From contig CALXUM010000006.1 of assembly GCA_944391685.1 (NCBI GenBank), positions 29,755 through 93,754 on the forward strand: DNA of 64,000 nucleotides. Direction: 5' to 3'. This document shows positions 17,750-26,953 of the stretch, one piece after another (the first letter of the stretch is position 1; the number at the start of each line of letters is the position of its first letter). Source of the stretch: an uncultured Alphaproteobacteria bacterium. Its GTDB lineage: Bacteria > Pseudomonadota > Alphaproteobacteria > RF32 > CAG-239. Under the pieces are notes generated by a model, which was not told the origin of the DNA, did no database searches, and saw nothing but the letters and a program-made list of their open reading frames with translations. The position numbers and the translations under genes were made by a program.

Positions 17750-18628
17750 ATGGATAGTAACGATATCAAATCTTCTTCCGCATCAACTCCTTTTGATGAC
17801 GACGAATTTGACCGCTTATTAGATGACTTTATCTCCAAACAGCTTGAAGATGTTGAAGACACTGTAGAGGAAAACAAAGAGCTCAAACAAACAAACAAGC
17901 CGTCAGCCTCTGCTCAAACACCGCAAGATGAATTGGTCTCTAGCTTGTTTGAAGAAGAACGCCGCCTTTATGATGCCTATTTTAATTTCAAAAACGGTGT
18001 GTTAGCTCTTGTAAAACAAGCCGGAATTGAAGAGCCCGAACTTTCTTTTACGGCCAAAGACATATACCCTCGTTTTCGCCCCTCTCGCATTAAAAACCTC
18101 AGCAACGACATATCGGCATGCTGGGAAAAACTCATTTTAGCCCAACCGGTTCGTCTATCAAGCTTGCCTGATAATCCGTCTGATGAACAAATCTTGAGTT
18201 TTGCCGAAAAAACCACCGACGAAAACCTCCAACTTGCATTAATCTCTTATGTTGAGGTTTTAATAGAGGTTGAAGGCTGTGAAATTGCTTACAACTTACG
18301 CAAAGCCAAAGCTCAAAAACGCAAAATAGAAAAACAACTTTATGAAGAACACATTCAACGCAAAGAACGTATGCAAAAACTAATTGAAGCCATCCGTCAA
18401 AAGAATTTTCCGATTGACGCCGAAAGATTGGTCAACAACTTCTTCAAAACCGTACGCAAAGATCCTGAAGGGGCTCAAAAAATTTTAGAAACCAATCCGG
18501 CAACCTTTGCTCCCATTGAAGTTGAGAAGATTCCCCCTCGCTTTTTCGGTATGATAAAACCCAAACCGGAAGATGGTATCCGTGTTAATAAGGAAATCGG
18601 ACAATTTCTTAAAAATCTTAAGATTTGA
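17750..18628 (+). CDS. Hypothetical cytoplasmic protein, 292 residues
   Basis: I recognise no family. The N-terminal 65 residues are acidic and Ser-rich (DDDEFDRLLDDFISKQLEDV), the middle is helical, with FEEERRLYDAYFNFKNGVLA and a Tyr-Pro-Arg-Phe-Arg-Pro segment, and residues about 180-220 are a charged coiled coil (RKAKAQKRKIEKQLYEEHIQ). There is no signal peptide or membrane helix. A strong AAGGAG site precedes the ATG. It sits between the rluD-linked gene and the coupling-ATPase block and could belong to either; the promoter at 18643-18671 separates it from the block. Confidence 0.55.
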   Translation: MDSNDIKSSSASTPFDDDEFDRLLDDFISKQLEDVEDTVEENKELKQTNKPSASAQTPQDELVSSLFEEERRLYDAYFNFKNGVLALVKQAGIEEPELSFTAKDIYPRFRPSRIKNLSNDISACWEKLILAQPVRLSSLPDNPSDEQILSFAEKTTDENLQLALISYVEVLIEVEGCEIAYNLRKAKAQKRKIEKQLYEEHIQRKERMQKLIEAIRQKNFPIDAERLVNNFFKTVRKDPEGAQKILETNPATFAPIEVEKIPPRFFGMIKPKPEDGIRVNKEIGQFLKNLKI

Positions 18629-18642
18629 TTGGTACAAAAATA

Positions 18643-18671
18643 TAGACAAAAGACAAAACAGGTGTTACTAT
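18643..18671 (+). promoter_or_regulatory. sigma70-type promoter of the coupling-ATPase block
   Basis: TAGACA (18643-18648) and TACTAT (18666-18671) are 17 bases apart, 32 bases before the ATG at 18703, which has a GGGAG ribosome-binding site. Confidence 0.5.
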
Positions 18672-18702
18672 AAAAGATATAAGTTTTACTGGGAGAACAA
18701 CC

Positions 18703-20406
18703 ATGGCAACAAATACTCAGTCTGCAGCCGCAAACATCAGAAACTCTGTTTCCAACAGCATAGTCTCTGCACGCTCTCAACAAACCGCTGCCAATAACGC
18801 TAGAATAGCCGCTGATGCAATAAAATCTGGAGCATCTTTTTCCTACAAACCAACCTCTGGCTCTTCCGGCGGCGGTGATGCATCTCCCAATAACAAAGAA
18901 ACCATCATAAATCAGGCTGTAGATTCATCAGAAACAAAAGTTAATCAGTCTCAAACTCCTCCTCCGGCAAACAACGGTTATGATAAAGAAAAAGCTAACG
19001 AACTAAATGCCGATGAACTAGAAGAAGAGGCTAACAAACTAAGTGCCGATGAATTAAAAGAAGAACTTAATAACCCAACAAAACCACTACGTATAGAAGA
19101 GAGAGAGGCTCTTGAAAAAGCTCTTGCAGAAAAGGAAAGAAAAGCTGCTAAGAAAAACGATGACAATGTTTTTAGATATAAAGGTCGTTGTGATGACCCA
19201 GATTGGGTTAAACCTGAAGAGGAAAAATTTGATATCCAACAAGGTGATTTCATTGAGTTTTTGATGAAAGACGTTGTTCTCGCCTCCGCAGCATGGGGGC
19301 TCAACAAAACCTCTAAATTAGTTGGTGTCGGAGCCTACGAAACATGCGCTTGGACATGGCATAAAATACTTGATGGCAAAGAAGCCAAAGAAAAAGACGA
19401 TGAAAAAAGAGCCAAAGAAAAAGCTGCCAAACATGCTGAAAAAGCAGATAAACAAAGAAAAGAATCTCATGGCACCGAACCAGTTAAAGGAAAAGATAAA
19501 ACCACAACCTTTGCCAATCAAATTTTTTCACTTCATGACCATGATATCGCCAAACCATGCCGTGAGGCAGATGAAGCAAATGCTTTCTTCCATTTGACTA
19601 AAGCCGCCATTGAAAAAGATGAGAATTCTTTCAACGAATTTCTGGCTAAAAAGGAGTTTTCTCAAGATCATCCTCTGGTTAAACTAGCTAAAGACAGAGC
19701 AAATTACTTTCAAAGCGAGTTAAAAAAGGATAACATCACTGATCCGAAAGCTATAGAAGAACAAAAACAAAAATATTTAGACATCATTGCCGCCACAACT
19801 GAGAGACAATCCGCCTTGGCAATTTCTTGTCAAAGCTTTTGTGCTAATTATACCGCGGCAACCATGTTGCAAGAAAAAGCCAAAAATCCTGACGCTTTTG
19901 CCAATTCCAATCTTGAACAAGAGTTTCAGAAACAAAAAGAAACCGAAGCTAAAAAGCTATTTTATATTGAAGTTTCAAAGCTTTCCCGCGGTCGTAGTGA
20001 CTACAAAAACATTGAAGAGTTCAATCAAACCGGTGTTGAAGCTTATAAAACGGCCCATAACAATATTGAAAAAGGTCTTTATGCCGAAAACGGCAAATTA
20101 GGCCAAAACGAACCTTTAAAAAAATTACAAAAAAGCTTAGATGATCCCAAAAGCGAATATAAAGAATTATCTGCTCAAAATATGAAAGAGGTAGCCATGG
20201 CTTATACTAGATCTGAAGATGCAGGAAACAAAATGCTTGCTGATATCAATTCTCAAATCAAAGGTTATGAAGCAGATGCCCAAAACAATGATGCTCGCCG
20301 CCAACGAGTTCAAGCCACAAAAGACAAAATAAATGGGCAAAGCAACACCCAAAAAGAACAAACCAAACCATCCCCCACCATAAACCAAACAAAAGGTAGG
20401 GAATAG
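18703..20406 (+). CDS. Large Ala/Lys/Glu-rich coiled-coil protein, first gene of the block
   Basis: The 567-residue protein is very hydrophilic and unrecognised. Residues 1-60 are Ala/Ser/Asn-rich; about 100-124 hold a tandem 12-residue repeat, NELNADELEEEA then NKLSADELKEEL. A short more hydrophobic stretch (IEFLMKDVVLASAAWGLNKT, about 185-205) is followed by a long Lys/Glu coiled coil and a helical middle with cysteines (AISCQSFCANYTAATMLQEK). The C-terminus is Gln/Asn-rich. It lies four bases before the first small membrane-protein gene, so it is part of the same operon as the VirD4-like ATPase. A secreted substrate or structural partner is possible; this is a guess. Confidence 0.55.
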   Translation: MATNTQSAAANIRNSVSNSIVSARSQQTAANNARIAADAIKSGASFSYKPTSGSSGGGDASPNNKETIINQAVDSSETKVNQSQTPPPANNGYDKEKANELNADELEEEANKLSADELKEELNNPTKPLRIEEREALEKALAEKERKAAKKNDDNVFRYKGRCDDPDWVKPEEEKFDIQQGDFIEFLMKDVVLASAAWGLNKTSKLVGVGAYETCAWTWHKILDGKEAKEKDDEKRAKEKAAKHAEKADKQRKESHGTEPVKGKDKTTTFANQIFSLHDHDIAKPCREADEANAFFHLTKAAIEKDENSFNEFLAKKEFSQDHPLVKLAKDRANYFQSELKKDNITDPKAIEEQKQKYLDIIAATTERQSALAISCQSFCANYTAATMLQEKAKNPDAFANSNLEQEFQKQKETEAKKLFYIEVSKLSRGRSDYKNIEEFNQTGVEAYKTAHNNIEKGLYAENGKLGQNEPLKKLQKSLDDPKSEYKELSAQNMKEVAMAYTRSEDAGNKMLADINSQIKGYEADAQNNDARRQRVQATKDKINGQSNTQKEQTKPSPTINQTKGRE

Positions 20407-20410
20407 GACA

Positions 20411-20902
20411 ATGATTAAATCGTTTTTACGTTTTATTAGATTTTTATTGATCGGTGTTTTGTGGAGCTATTTGTTTCTGATTATAGCCAATATTCTTATG
20501 TACAAGCTATGGAATTTTAGTTTATTCTCAGCTCATAGCTGGAACACTGTTTCCTATTTTTGGAACAGCGGCGGGGTTATCAAAACCGCACCTGATTATA
20601 TTTTTCTCAGCATGTTAATCCTTCTTCCTGTTTTGTGGATTGTCGGTTGGCTTATGCTTAATCGTGTTGATTATAAAAACATTCTTCTCTTTCCTATTAA
20701 TGCCTATAACCGCCACATCATCAAAAAATATGGTCATGATTCTTCAAGAATAGTGCTCAAAAACCTTAAATCAAGCCAACAAATGATTGAGGAAATAAAA
20801 GATAAAATCGCATCAATCAAACCTGAAGCACCCAAAGAAGTATCCTCTATTCGCTCTCAAATTTTGAAAAAAATTGAAACTAAAATAAAAAAAGGAGAAT
20901 AA
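20411..20902 (+). CDS. Two-helix membrane protein, paralogue A
   Basis: The 163-residue protein has membrane helices at about residues 8-32 (FLLIGVLWSYLFLIIANILM) and 63-85 (FLSMLILLPVLWIVGWLML) with a loop containing SAHSWNTVSYFWNSGGVI. It aligns by eye with the N-terminal 110 residues of the next gene: matching W-S--F, a Leu-Trp before the loop, S-HWN-----W-SG-VI-T and F-P---FN--. The C-terminal part is a charged helix. The function is unknown; duplication next to a coupling ATPase suggests a membrane partner of it. Confidence 0.65.
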   Translation: MIKSFLRFIRFLLIGVLWSYLFLIIANILMYKLWNFSLFSAHSWNTVSYFWNSGGVIKTAPDYIFLSMLILLPVLWIVGWLMLNRVDYKNILLFPINAYNRHIIKKYGHDSSRIVLKNLKSSQQMIEEIKDKIASIKPEAPKEVSSIRSQILKKIETKIKKGE

Positions 20903-20965
20903 ACAGTTGTTAACCAATTTTATGCTAAACTACAGCATATATAACAAAATAAGGGAGCTTTTTAT

Positions 20966-22180
20966 TTGAAACCCCTGCTTATATTGGTAAGAATTTTATT
21001 TGTAAGTATCTTCTGGAGCATTTTGTTTCTGGAAGGTATTCGTGTTATTATGCTTACCAACTGGCACTTTGACATTATAAAACCTTCTCACTGGAATTAT
21101 GCTTGGAATTTATGGCTTAGTGGTTGGGTAATTGATACTCCCAAGGAGTGGGCTTTTATTTTAATTATTTTAGCTTTTATTCCATTATGGCTTTCCGGTC
21201 TTGCTGCCTTATGCATGATAAAATGGGGGGTTGTTTTCGGTCGTTTAACCTTTTTCCCGCTTAAAATATTTAACAAATTGTTTGAGAAACAAGTTCATAA
21301 AATTGCATCTAAGGCCAGTGTAAAAGTTGTAAAGAAGAAAAAATCATACAAAGAAATTCGCCCCAAGAGTATTCGTCCTCCTCTTGAAGACAGTGCCTAC
21401 AGCCTACCGGCTGATCGACTTTCCGCCCTGTCAGGCATCCCTAAACCAAAATCAACTCTTAAGCCTGCAGCGTCCACACAGCCCAAAGCACCGGCCGAAT
21501 TCAACCACTCACTCTTCCAGTTTGATGATGGTGAAGGAGACGATTTTGATTTCGATTTGTTTGATGAAAAACCCAAAGAACCTGCCCCGTCTCCTGAAGT
21601 TAAAGAAACCAAAACAGAAAAGAAAAATGTTGTTGAAAGATCAAAACCGGCACCTCAAAATCACAGACCAAATCGCGGTAGCTCTAACTCTACTCTTGAG
21701 CTCTTAAAACAAAAAGGATACACCGTACTTACAGGTATCACCATTAAAAACACTTTAATAGATTTCATTGGTGTTTCATCAGACCAAATTTGTCTTTGCT
21801 TAAATGATAAAGAACCCGGAGATTGGCTTGCTGACGAGGAACGTTTTAATGATGAAGAGCCTTTGTGGTTTTCAGAAAGTTCTCACCGAGTTTCTCCTGT
21901 ACGCAAGTTGAATATAGCTCGTCTAATTTTAAGCGAAAAAATCTCTGAGGCAGATTTAAGTTTTAGCATTGACGCATTTGTGATTATTCAAATCGGCAAT
22001 ATTATCAATGCTGAAGATATGTTTGACACTTGGAAAGAACTTAATATAAATGTTACTCGCATTGATCGCGGAACCCCAAAAGAGCTTAAGCTTTTTGCTA
22101 AAGCTCTTGAAGATGCCGATGCTCCCGCTGACAAAACAACCTTGGATAAACTTAAGAAAATAATAAAGACAATAGCATAA
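20966..22180 (+). CDS. Two-helix membrane protein with cytoplasmic C-terminal domain, paralogue B
   Basis: The 404-residue protein starts with TTG at 20966, supported by AAGGGAG 8 bases upstream. Residues 1-110 are paralogous to the preceding protein (RILFVSIFWSILFLEGIRVI, SHWNYAWNLWLSGWVIDT). A Lys-rich stretch and a Pro/Ala/Glu-rich linker (about 130-245) lead to a globular C-terminal domain at about 250-400: LELLKQKGYTVLTGITIKN, LIDFIGVSSDQICLCLND, FSIDAFVIIQIGNI. Its alternating strands and acidic residues loosely recall nuclease-related folds, but I see no complete active site. It is 14 bases upstream of the VirD4-like gene. Confidence 0.62.
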   Translation: MKPLLILVRILFVSIFWSILFLEGIRVIMLTNWHFDIIKPSHWNYAWNLWLSGWVIDTPKEWAFILIILAFIPLWLSGLAALCMIKWGVVFGRLTFFPLKIFNKLFEKQVHKIASKASVKVVKKKKSYKEIRPKSIRPPLEDSAYSLPADRLSALSGIPKPKSTLKPAASTQPKAPAEFNHSLFQFDDGEGDDFDFDLFDEKPKEPAPSPEVKETKTEKKNVVERSKPAPQNHRPNRGSSNSTLELLKQKGYTVLTGITIKNTLIDFIGVSSDQICLCLNDKEPGDWLADEERFNDEEPLWFSESSHRVSPVRKLNIARLILSEKISEADLSFSIDAFVIIQIGNIINAEDMFDTWKELNINVTRIDRGTPKELKLFAKALEDADAPADKTTLDKLKKIIKTIA

Positions 22181-22194
22181 TGTAAGAGGAAAAA

Positions 22195-24432
22195 ATGGCT
22201 TTTGGAAAAAGAGGAGAAGAATGGGAAGAATACGACAATGCCGTCCGTTGGATGGTAATTACCGTAATTATCTCCGTTGCAATAACTGCTTTGCTTGCTT
22301 TGGTTTCAATTCCTTTAGGATATCTCATTGGTACCGGCATATCTAAAAGCAGTATTGATGACGTTTCAAAATTTTTCTCTTTGGTTTTCAACCAGTCAGG
22401 ATATCTAACTTCTCGTTACTGGAGTTGGATGAAACAGTTATTTAGTTATCATGGAGATTTCTCTTTCAGTTTATGGGTACCTGTTTTACCTTTTATTAGT
22501 TTTCCTGCATGCCTCCTTACCGGCATTATAATGAATCCTTATCGTTTTCAATCCAATATTCATGGTTCTGCTCGTTTGGCCACCGAAAAAGATATAAAGA
22601 AAATGGAGTTGTTGGGTTTTGATGGTTTTTGTCAGGTTGTAGGAAAATTCAACGGAAAACTATTACTTCTTAAAGAAACTTTATCCACCTTGTGCTGTGC
22701 ACCTCCGGGAACAGGTAAAACAGCAGGTGTTGTTGTCCCAACTATTTTTCATTCACCAAAACTAAGCATCATAGTCAATGACCCTAAACCTGAACTTTGC
22801 TTTCAAACATCCGGAGCAAGAGCAAAAGTTGGACCCGTATTTATAATTAACTGGGGTATGGAAGATAACCCGGCTGAAGGAATTTACTATCCAAGCTGGA
22901 ATCCGTTATCTCCTGGAGCTATTCCGGCTCCTGGGCCGGCACGCGATATGTATGTCGATTCTATGTGCAACGTCTTGGTTGAAGACCCCAAAGGAGGAGC
23001 CGACCCTCACTGGTCCAAAACCGGTAGAGCCGCTTTAACCGGCTTTATTCACTTCATTGTTTCAAAATGCGAAAAAGCCCGTGCCAACGACTATTTTATA
23101 GGACGCGTTTATGAAGGAAAACTTGATGAAGAAGATAAGAAAGTATTAGAAGGCTATTATCTTGAGATGAATGACCCTTCAGCCGCACGAGCCCTGCAAA
23201 ACCTCCGTCAGGGAACCATAAATATTGATAATTATTTGCCTATCGGTACTTGGGCATTGTTACCTGAACGCTGGATTGGTCGAGAAGCCTGTATTGCTAT
23301 GATTTTGGAATGGATCACCGAAGCTCAAATCAAGCAATCTCAAGACATTAAACGCCGTCTTGATGAAGGCGATCAAATGGCTGCCATGGCAGACCCAATG
23401 CGAGATTTATTAGAAGAAGCAATCGAAGAAGCCCGCAAATTTGGCTATTCACAACGTTGTATTGTTGAATTAAGTCAACTAAGCTCCATGCCAGACAAAG
23501 AAAGAGGATCTGTACTTTCTACTGCCTTTTCAGGTATTGGCATCTTCAAAAACTCTGCCGTCGTTGCCCGCACCAGTTTTAGTGATATTTCCTTCAAAGA
23601 CTTAAGAGGCTTAAAAGATCCCATAACCGGCGAATTTAAGCCTATATCTGTTTATCTTTCGGTAAATCAGGTTGATGCCAGAGCTTTAAGTGTTATATCA
23701 GGAACATTTATTGACCTTATGTCTTCATACTTAATTGCTAACCCTCCTAAATTTAACAACCCTACAGATGGTGTTATGGGACCATATTCTTGCTTATTTG
23801 TTTTAGATGAGTTTCCCACCATGCCAAAATTAAAAGCGGTTATTGACGGTCCGGCAGTCGGACGAGGACAAAAAGTTTCTTACCTCCTTATTGGTCAAGA
23901 TTTGGGTCAAATATCCGGAAAATATGGTAAAGATGATCTGGAAACGGTTATATCTACCACCGCATGTAAGGTTATTCTTTCCCAAAACAACGAACAAACC
24001 GCTCAACGTTTTTCTAAAATGATTGGCAACAAAACAGTTCAAACCACGTCATTTTCTAAAAACGAAGGAGGGCTGGGAAAAGGAACCAATCCTTTTGCTA
24101 AAAACGTTAGCTACCAATTACAAGGTGTATCGGTTATATCAACCACTCAACTTTTAAGCTTACCTATGCTTAAACAAGTTGTTTTAATGCAAAGCTATAT
24201 TGATCGTCCGATTATGGCCGATTCCCCTCGTTGGTATCTTGACAGCAAGATGAAAGCTTTGCGTAATCTTCCACCAGCACCAAATGTTCCTGATTGGATT
24301 GTTGCCCAACGTGAAGACATCAATGACGATATGTTAGCCAAACTTGGTATTGATTACGATCCTAATGAAGATTTTGATGATAGTGAATTTGAAGAAGATG
24401 AAGAAGAAGATAATACTAAAGAAGAGCAGTGA
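22195..24432 (+). CDS. VirD4/TraG-type coupling ATPase
   Basis: The 745-residue protein has two or three N-terminal membrane helices (WMVITVIISVAITALLALVS; FSLWVPVLPFISFPACLLTG), the NPYRFQSNIHGSARLATEKD segment typical before the ATPase domain, Walker A CCAPPGTGKTAGVVVP at about residues 166-181 and Walker B CLFVLDEFPTMPKL at about 532-545, followed by the GRGQKVSYLLIGQDLGQISG motif. Coupling proteins deliver DNA or protein to type IV secretion channels at the inner membrane. The C-terminal tail is strongly acidic. No VirB-type channel genes are visible nearby, so the partners are elsewhere or this is a stand-alone system. Confidence 0.9.
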   Translation: MAFGKRGEEWEEYDNAVRWMVITVIISVAITALLALVSIPLGYLIGTGISKSSIDDVSKFFSLVFNQSGYLTSRYWSWMKQLFSYHGDFSFSLWVPVLPFISFPACLLTGIIMNPYRFQSNIHGSARLATEKDIKKMELLGFDGFCQVVGKFNGKLLLLKETLSTLCCAPPGTGKTAGVVVPTIFHSPKLSIIVNDPKPELCFQTSGARAKVGPVFIINWGMEDNPAEGIYYPSWNPLSPGAIPAPGPARDMYVDSMCNVLVEDPKGGADPHWSKTGRAALTGFIHFIVSKCEKARANDYFIGRVYEGKLDEEDKKVLEGYYLEMNDPSAARALQNLRQGTINIDNYLPIGTWALLPERWIGREACIAMILEWITEAQIKQSQDIKRRLDEGDQMAAMADPMRDLLEEAIEEARKFGYSQRCIVELSQLSSMPDKERGSVLSTAFSGIGIFKNSAVVARTSFSDISFKDLRGLKDPITGEFKPISVYLSVNQVDARALSVISGTFIDLMSSYLIANPPKFNNPTDGVMGPYSCLFVLDEFPTMPKLKAVIDGPAVGRGQKVSYLLIGQDLGQISGKYGKDDLETVISTTACKVILSQNNEQTAQRFSKMIGNKTVQTTSFSKNEGGLGKGTNPFAKNVSYQLQGVSVISTTQLLSLPMLKQVVLMQSYIDRPIMADSPRWYLDSKMKALRNLPPAPNVPDWIVAQREDINDDMLAKLGIDYDPNEDFDDSEFEEDEEEDNTKEEQ

Positions 24433-24450
24433 TTTTACTGCTCTTCTTTT
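24419..24450. terminator. Bidirectional terminator overlapping the ends of the VirD4-like gene and yacG
   Basis: GAAGAGCAGT (24421-24430) pairs with ACTGCTCTTC (24437-24446), flanked by A- and T-rich runs. The hairpin carries the last codons of both convergent genes. Confidence 0.8.
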
Positions 24451-24614
24451 TTAGCGTTTTCTAATTCCTCAATGTCTTGCTCATCAATTTCCGTTGCCTC
24501 AAACCTATATTTTTCATTAAACCAATTACCAAGGTCTATATCGGCACAACGTTTACTGCAAAAAGGCCTGTATTTAGTGTCTGTCACTTCTTTTTTACAA
24601 ATCGGACATTTCAT
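24435..24614 (-). CDS. yacG: YacG-type zinc protein (DNA gyrase inhibitor family)
   Basis: This 59-residue protein reads MKCPICKK, then [20 protein letters not shown]: the four-cysteine zinc site (CxxC and CxxxC) and the [10 protein letters not shown] helix are diagnostic of YacG. In E. coli YacG binds GyrB and inhibits gyrase. The tail is acidic. The ATG overlaps the rng stop codon (ATGA), so it is coupled to rng, as is usual in alphaproteobacteria. Its length falls under common ORF cut-offs. Confidence 0.9.
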   Translation of the reverse strand: MKCPICKKEVTDTKYRPFCSKRCADIDLGNWFNEKYRFEATEIDEQDIEELENAKKEEQ

Positions 24615-25768
24615 TTTTCAACTCTTCCCGTACCACAGCAATTAGAACATTCTTCAGTCAACAAATCTCTTAAACTCGGTTTGCGACGAGCACGGACAAT
24701 CTCAACATTCCCTGCTCTGCTAAGACCAAAAACGGTAGTTTTCATATAATCTTTACTAAGTTTATCTTCCAAAAACTCAATTACATTCTTCAAAAATCTA
24801 TATTCTGAATGCCCTGCAAAATCAATAATTATTTTTCCGGATAAATTACGCAGCCTTATTTGTTTTACAATTTCTTCTGCCGCTTCCATATTCAAATGCC
24901 CAATACTTCCCTGGGCTTTGGTATCTGCTCCGCTATCAACATCTATGGCCACACAAGCTCTTGTTTCTTCAATGGTTATCCTTCCTCCGCTTTTTAATTT
25001 TACATCTCTTTGCAAAGCTTCATTCAAAGCCTCATCCAAACCATATTTTTTAAATGGTTCAATATCATATTCAAATTCAAAATCTTCACCAAATATTTTT
25101 TCAAGATTATGGTCGTTTGCTACAATTTTTTGCAATGATTTTTCATTACGCAAAACCATCTCTGCCAAAGCATTTTCTCTTGCATACAAAAGTTGTGGAG
25201 CCTTAGAATTTCTGGCTTTAGCTCTGATCGCATCAAAAAGCTCTTTTAAGCTTTCCATTTCCTTTATTATAACATTTTCTTTTTGATTAACTGCCGTTGT
25301 TCTAACAATCCAACCTTCTTGTCCGGTTGTATTTTCCCACACAAGTTTTTTGTATTCCTCAGCCTTCAGTTTATCCTCAATTTTTGCAGAAACCTCTATA
25401 TTCATTCTGTAAGGACAATAAACTACATATTTTCCGGCTAATTGAATTGCTCTGCTTAACCTTGCCCCTTTTTCTGCTCTCTCTTCTTGCGCAATTTGAA
25501 CTATTGTTTCCTGCCCTTCATTGGCCTTTAGCTCATCCAAACCATATTCTTCGGCATTCAGAAAAGCCTCTTTTTCTTCCCCTATATCAACAAAATAACC
25601 TGATTTACAGTTAGCTAATTCAATCTTTTTGGTAATTCGTCCTAAAAAAATTGTTCCTTCAGTAGCCTTATTAATATTTACTATTTCTATCTCTGCTAAC
25701 TTACCGTTTTCAAGTCCGGCAACTCTCAACAAATTATTTTTCTTTTCAAAAACAATAGTATCAATCAT
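24611..25768 (-). CDS. rng: Ribonuclease E/G family endoribonuclease
   Basis: RNase E/G enzymes cut single-stranded RNA in rRNA maturation and mRNA decay. The 385-residue protein has the S1-like N-terminal domain ([32 protein letters not shown]), the catalytic Mg-binding pair in [14 protein letters not shown] and [12 protein letters not shown], and the C-terminal zinc-link-like [10 protein letters not shown]. It is shorter than E. coli RNase G (about 489), so internal loops have been lost; no RNase E scaffold tail exists. It is three bases downstream of maf and overlaps yacG, the standard maf-rng-yacG cluster. Confidence 0.9.
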   Translation of the reverse strand: MIDTIVFEKKNNLLRVAGLENGKLAEIEIVNINKATEGTIFLGRITKKIELANCKSGYFVDIGEEKEAFLNAEEYGLDELKANEGQETIVQIAQEERAEKGARLSRAIQLAGKYVVYCPYRMNIEVSAKIEDKLKAEEYKKLVWENTTGQEGWIVRTTAVNQKENVIIKEMESLKELFDAIRAKARNSKAPQLLYARENALAEMVLRNEKSLQKIVANDHNLEKIFGEDFEFEYDIEPFKKYGLDEALNEALQRDVKLKSGGRITIEETRACVAIDVDSGADTKAQGSIGHLNMEAAEEIVKQIRLRNLSGKIIIDFAGHSEYRFLKNVIEFLEDKLSKDYMKTTVFGLSRAGNVEIVRARRKPSLRDLLTEECSNCCGTGRVEK

Positions 25769-25771
25769 TTT

Positions 25772-26341
25772 CTATTTAACTCCTGCCGAAATTAATAAAT
25801 TTCTTGTTTCATATAAGGGAAGTCCGACAACACCAGAATATGATCCATCAATTTTTTTAACCAAACCTGCTAATATGCCTTCAATCTTATAACCTGCACA
25901 ACCAACCCATTCTTTACTTTCCACATATTCTTTAATTTCATTCTCAGATAAATGTTTCATTTGAATTTTAGTTGTATTAAGTTTCAGTGATTTTTTTCCC
26001 TCTTTATCTATAACACAAACAGCACTCAAAACGCGATGATTTTTTCCTGAAAGCAAGCGCATAACCTTTTCTTGTTCTTCATCGTTGTGTGCTTTTTGAA
26101 TAATTTTAGAATTAACAACCACTACCGTATCACAAGCCAAAACAACTTGCCCTTTATTTTTATCTGCAACATGAATAGCTTTTTCTAAGGCCATTCTTTT
26201 TACATATTCTGAAGCTTTTTCTCCTTTTTTAGGAGTTTCATCAATATTGGCAGGTTCTGTTTTCAAAGGATTAAAACCAATTTGTTGCAACAACAACATT
26301 CTCTGAGGTGATTGCGAAGCTAAAATAAAATCCTTTTTCAT
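25772..26341 (-). CDS. maf: Maf-family nucleoside triphosphate pyrophosphatase
   Basis: Maf proteins hydrolyse non-canonical or pyrimidine nucleoside triphosphates to monophosphates. The 189-residue protein has the N-terminal substrate loop LASQSPQRMLLLQQIG (SxSPRR-like), KRMALEKA, the catalytic VVLACDTVVVV segment and WVGCAGYKIEGILAGLV followed by SYSGVVGLPLYE. The family pattern is complete, so the enzyme should be active. It leads rng and yacG on the same strand and is separated from dksA upstream by a terminator. Confidence 0.93.
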   Translation of the reverse strand: MKKDFILASQSPQRMLLLQQIGFNPLKTEPANIDETPKKGEKASEYVKRMALEKAIHVADKNKGQVVLACDTVVVVNSKIIQKAHNDEEQEKVMRLLSGKNHRVLSAVCVIDKEGKKSLKLNTTKIQMKHLSENEIKEYVESKEWVGCAGYKIEGILAGLVKKIDGSYSGVVGLPLYETRNLLISAGVK

Positions 26342-26360
26342 AAAATAACCTTATTTTAAA

Positions 26361-26390
26361 AACAGAAAGGCACAGTTTACGTGCCTTTCT
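26361..26390 (-). terminator. Rho-independent terminator after dksA
   Basis: GAAAGGCAC pairs with GTGCCTTTC around AGTTTAC, with A-rich sequence that supplies the U tract on the minus strand. Confidence 0.8.
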
Positions 26391-26401
26391 TTCAATAAAA
26401 C

Positions 26402-26842
26402 TTACAAAGTAGGTTTTACCACCACTTCATCATCATAAGTTTTTTCCATTCTTTCATGCCGTTCTTGAGCTTCAATAGACAATGTTGCCACCGGACGAAC
26501 TTCCAAACGTTCAATTCCTATTGGCTCACCGGTTTCTTCACAATAACCGTAAACACCATCTTCAATTCTTTTTAAAGCTTCATCAATTTTAGAAATTAAC
26601 TTACGAGCTCTGTCACGAGTTCTTAATTCCAAAGCTTTATCCGATTCCAACGATGCTCTGTCAATTTGATCCGGTTGATTAAGCCCGCCTTGACGCAAAT
26701 CATCTAATGTATCTTTAGATTGCCCTATTAAAGATTTTTTCCAATTAAGAAGTTTTTGACGAAAGTACTCCAACTGCATATCATTCATATATTCTTCATC
26801 TGCCGATGGTTTATAATCAGGTGGAAGGACAACGTTTTCCAT
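26402..26842 (-). CDS. dksA: DksA-type transcription factor
   Basis: DksA binds RNA polymerase through the secondary channel and, with ppGpp, adjusts transcription in the stringent response. The 146-residue protein has the coiled-coil region with LEYFRQKLLNWKKSL and RASLESDKALELRTRDRA, where DRAS is the polymerase-active tip. The C-terminal region YCEETGEPIGIERLEVRPVA continues TLSIEAQERHER: only one of the four zinc-finger cysteines remains, as in many alphaproteobacterial DksA proteins that do without zinc. A GGAG site precedes the ATG. The FliX-like gene lies upstream on the same strand. Confidence 0.93.
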   Translation of the reverse strand: MENVVLPPDYKPSADEEYMNDMQLEYFRQKLLNWKKSLIGQSKDTLDDLRQGGLNQPDQIDRASLESDKALELRTRDRARKLISKIDEALKRIEDGVYGYCEETGEPIGIERLEVRPVATLSIEAQERHERMEKTYDDEVVVKPTL

Positions 26843-26953
26843 AAATATTACTCCTTAAAATAAATACTTTTTACTTAGCTAGGAAAATATATAATAACAA
26901 TAAAAACTTCAAGTAAAAAATTTACTTATCACCCTGTTTTTGGCTAAAAAACT

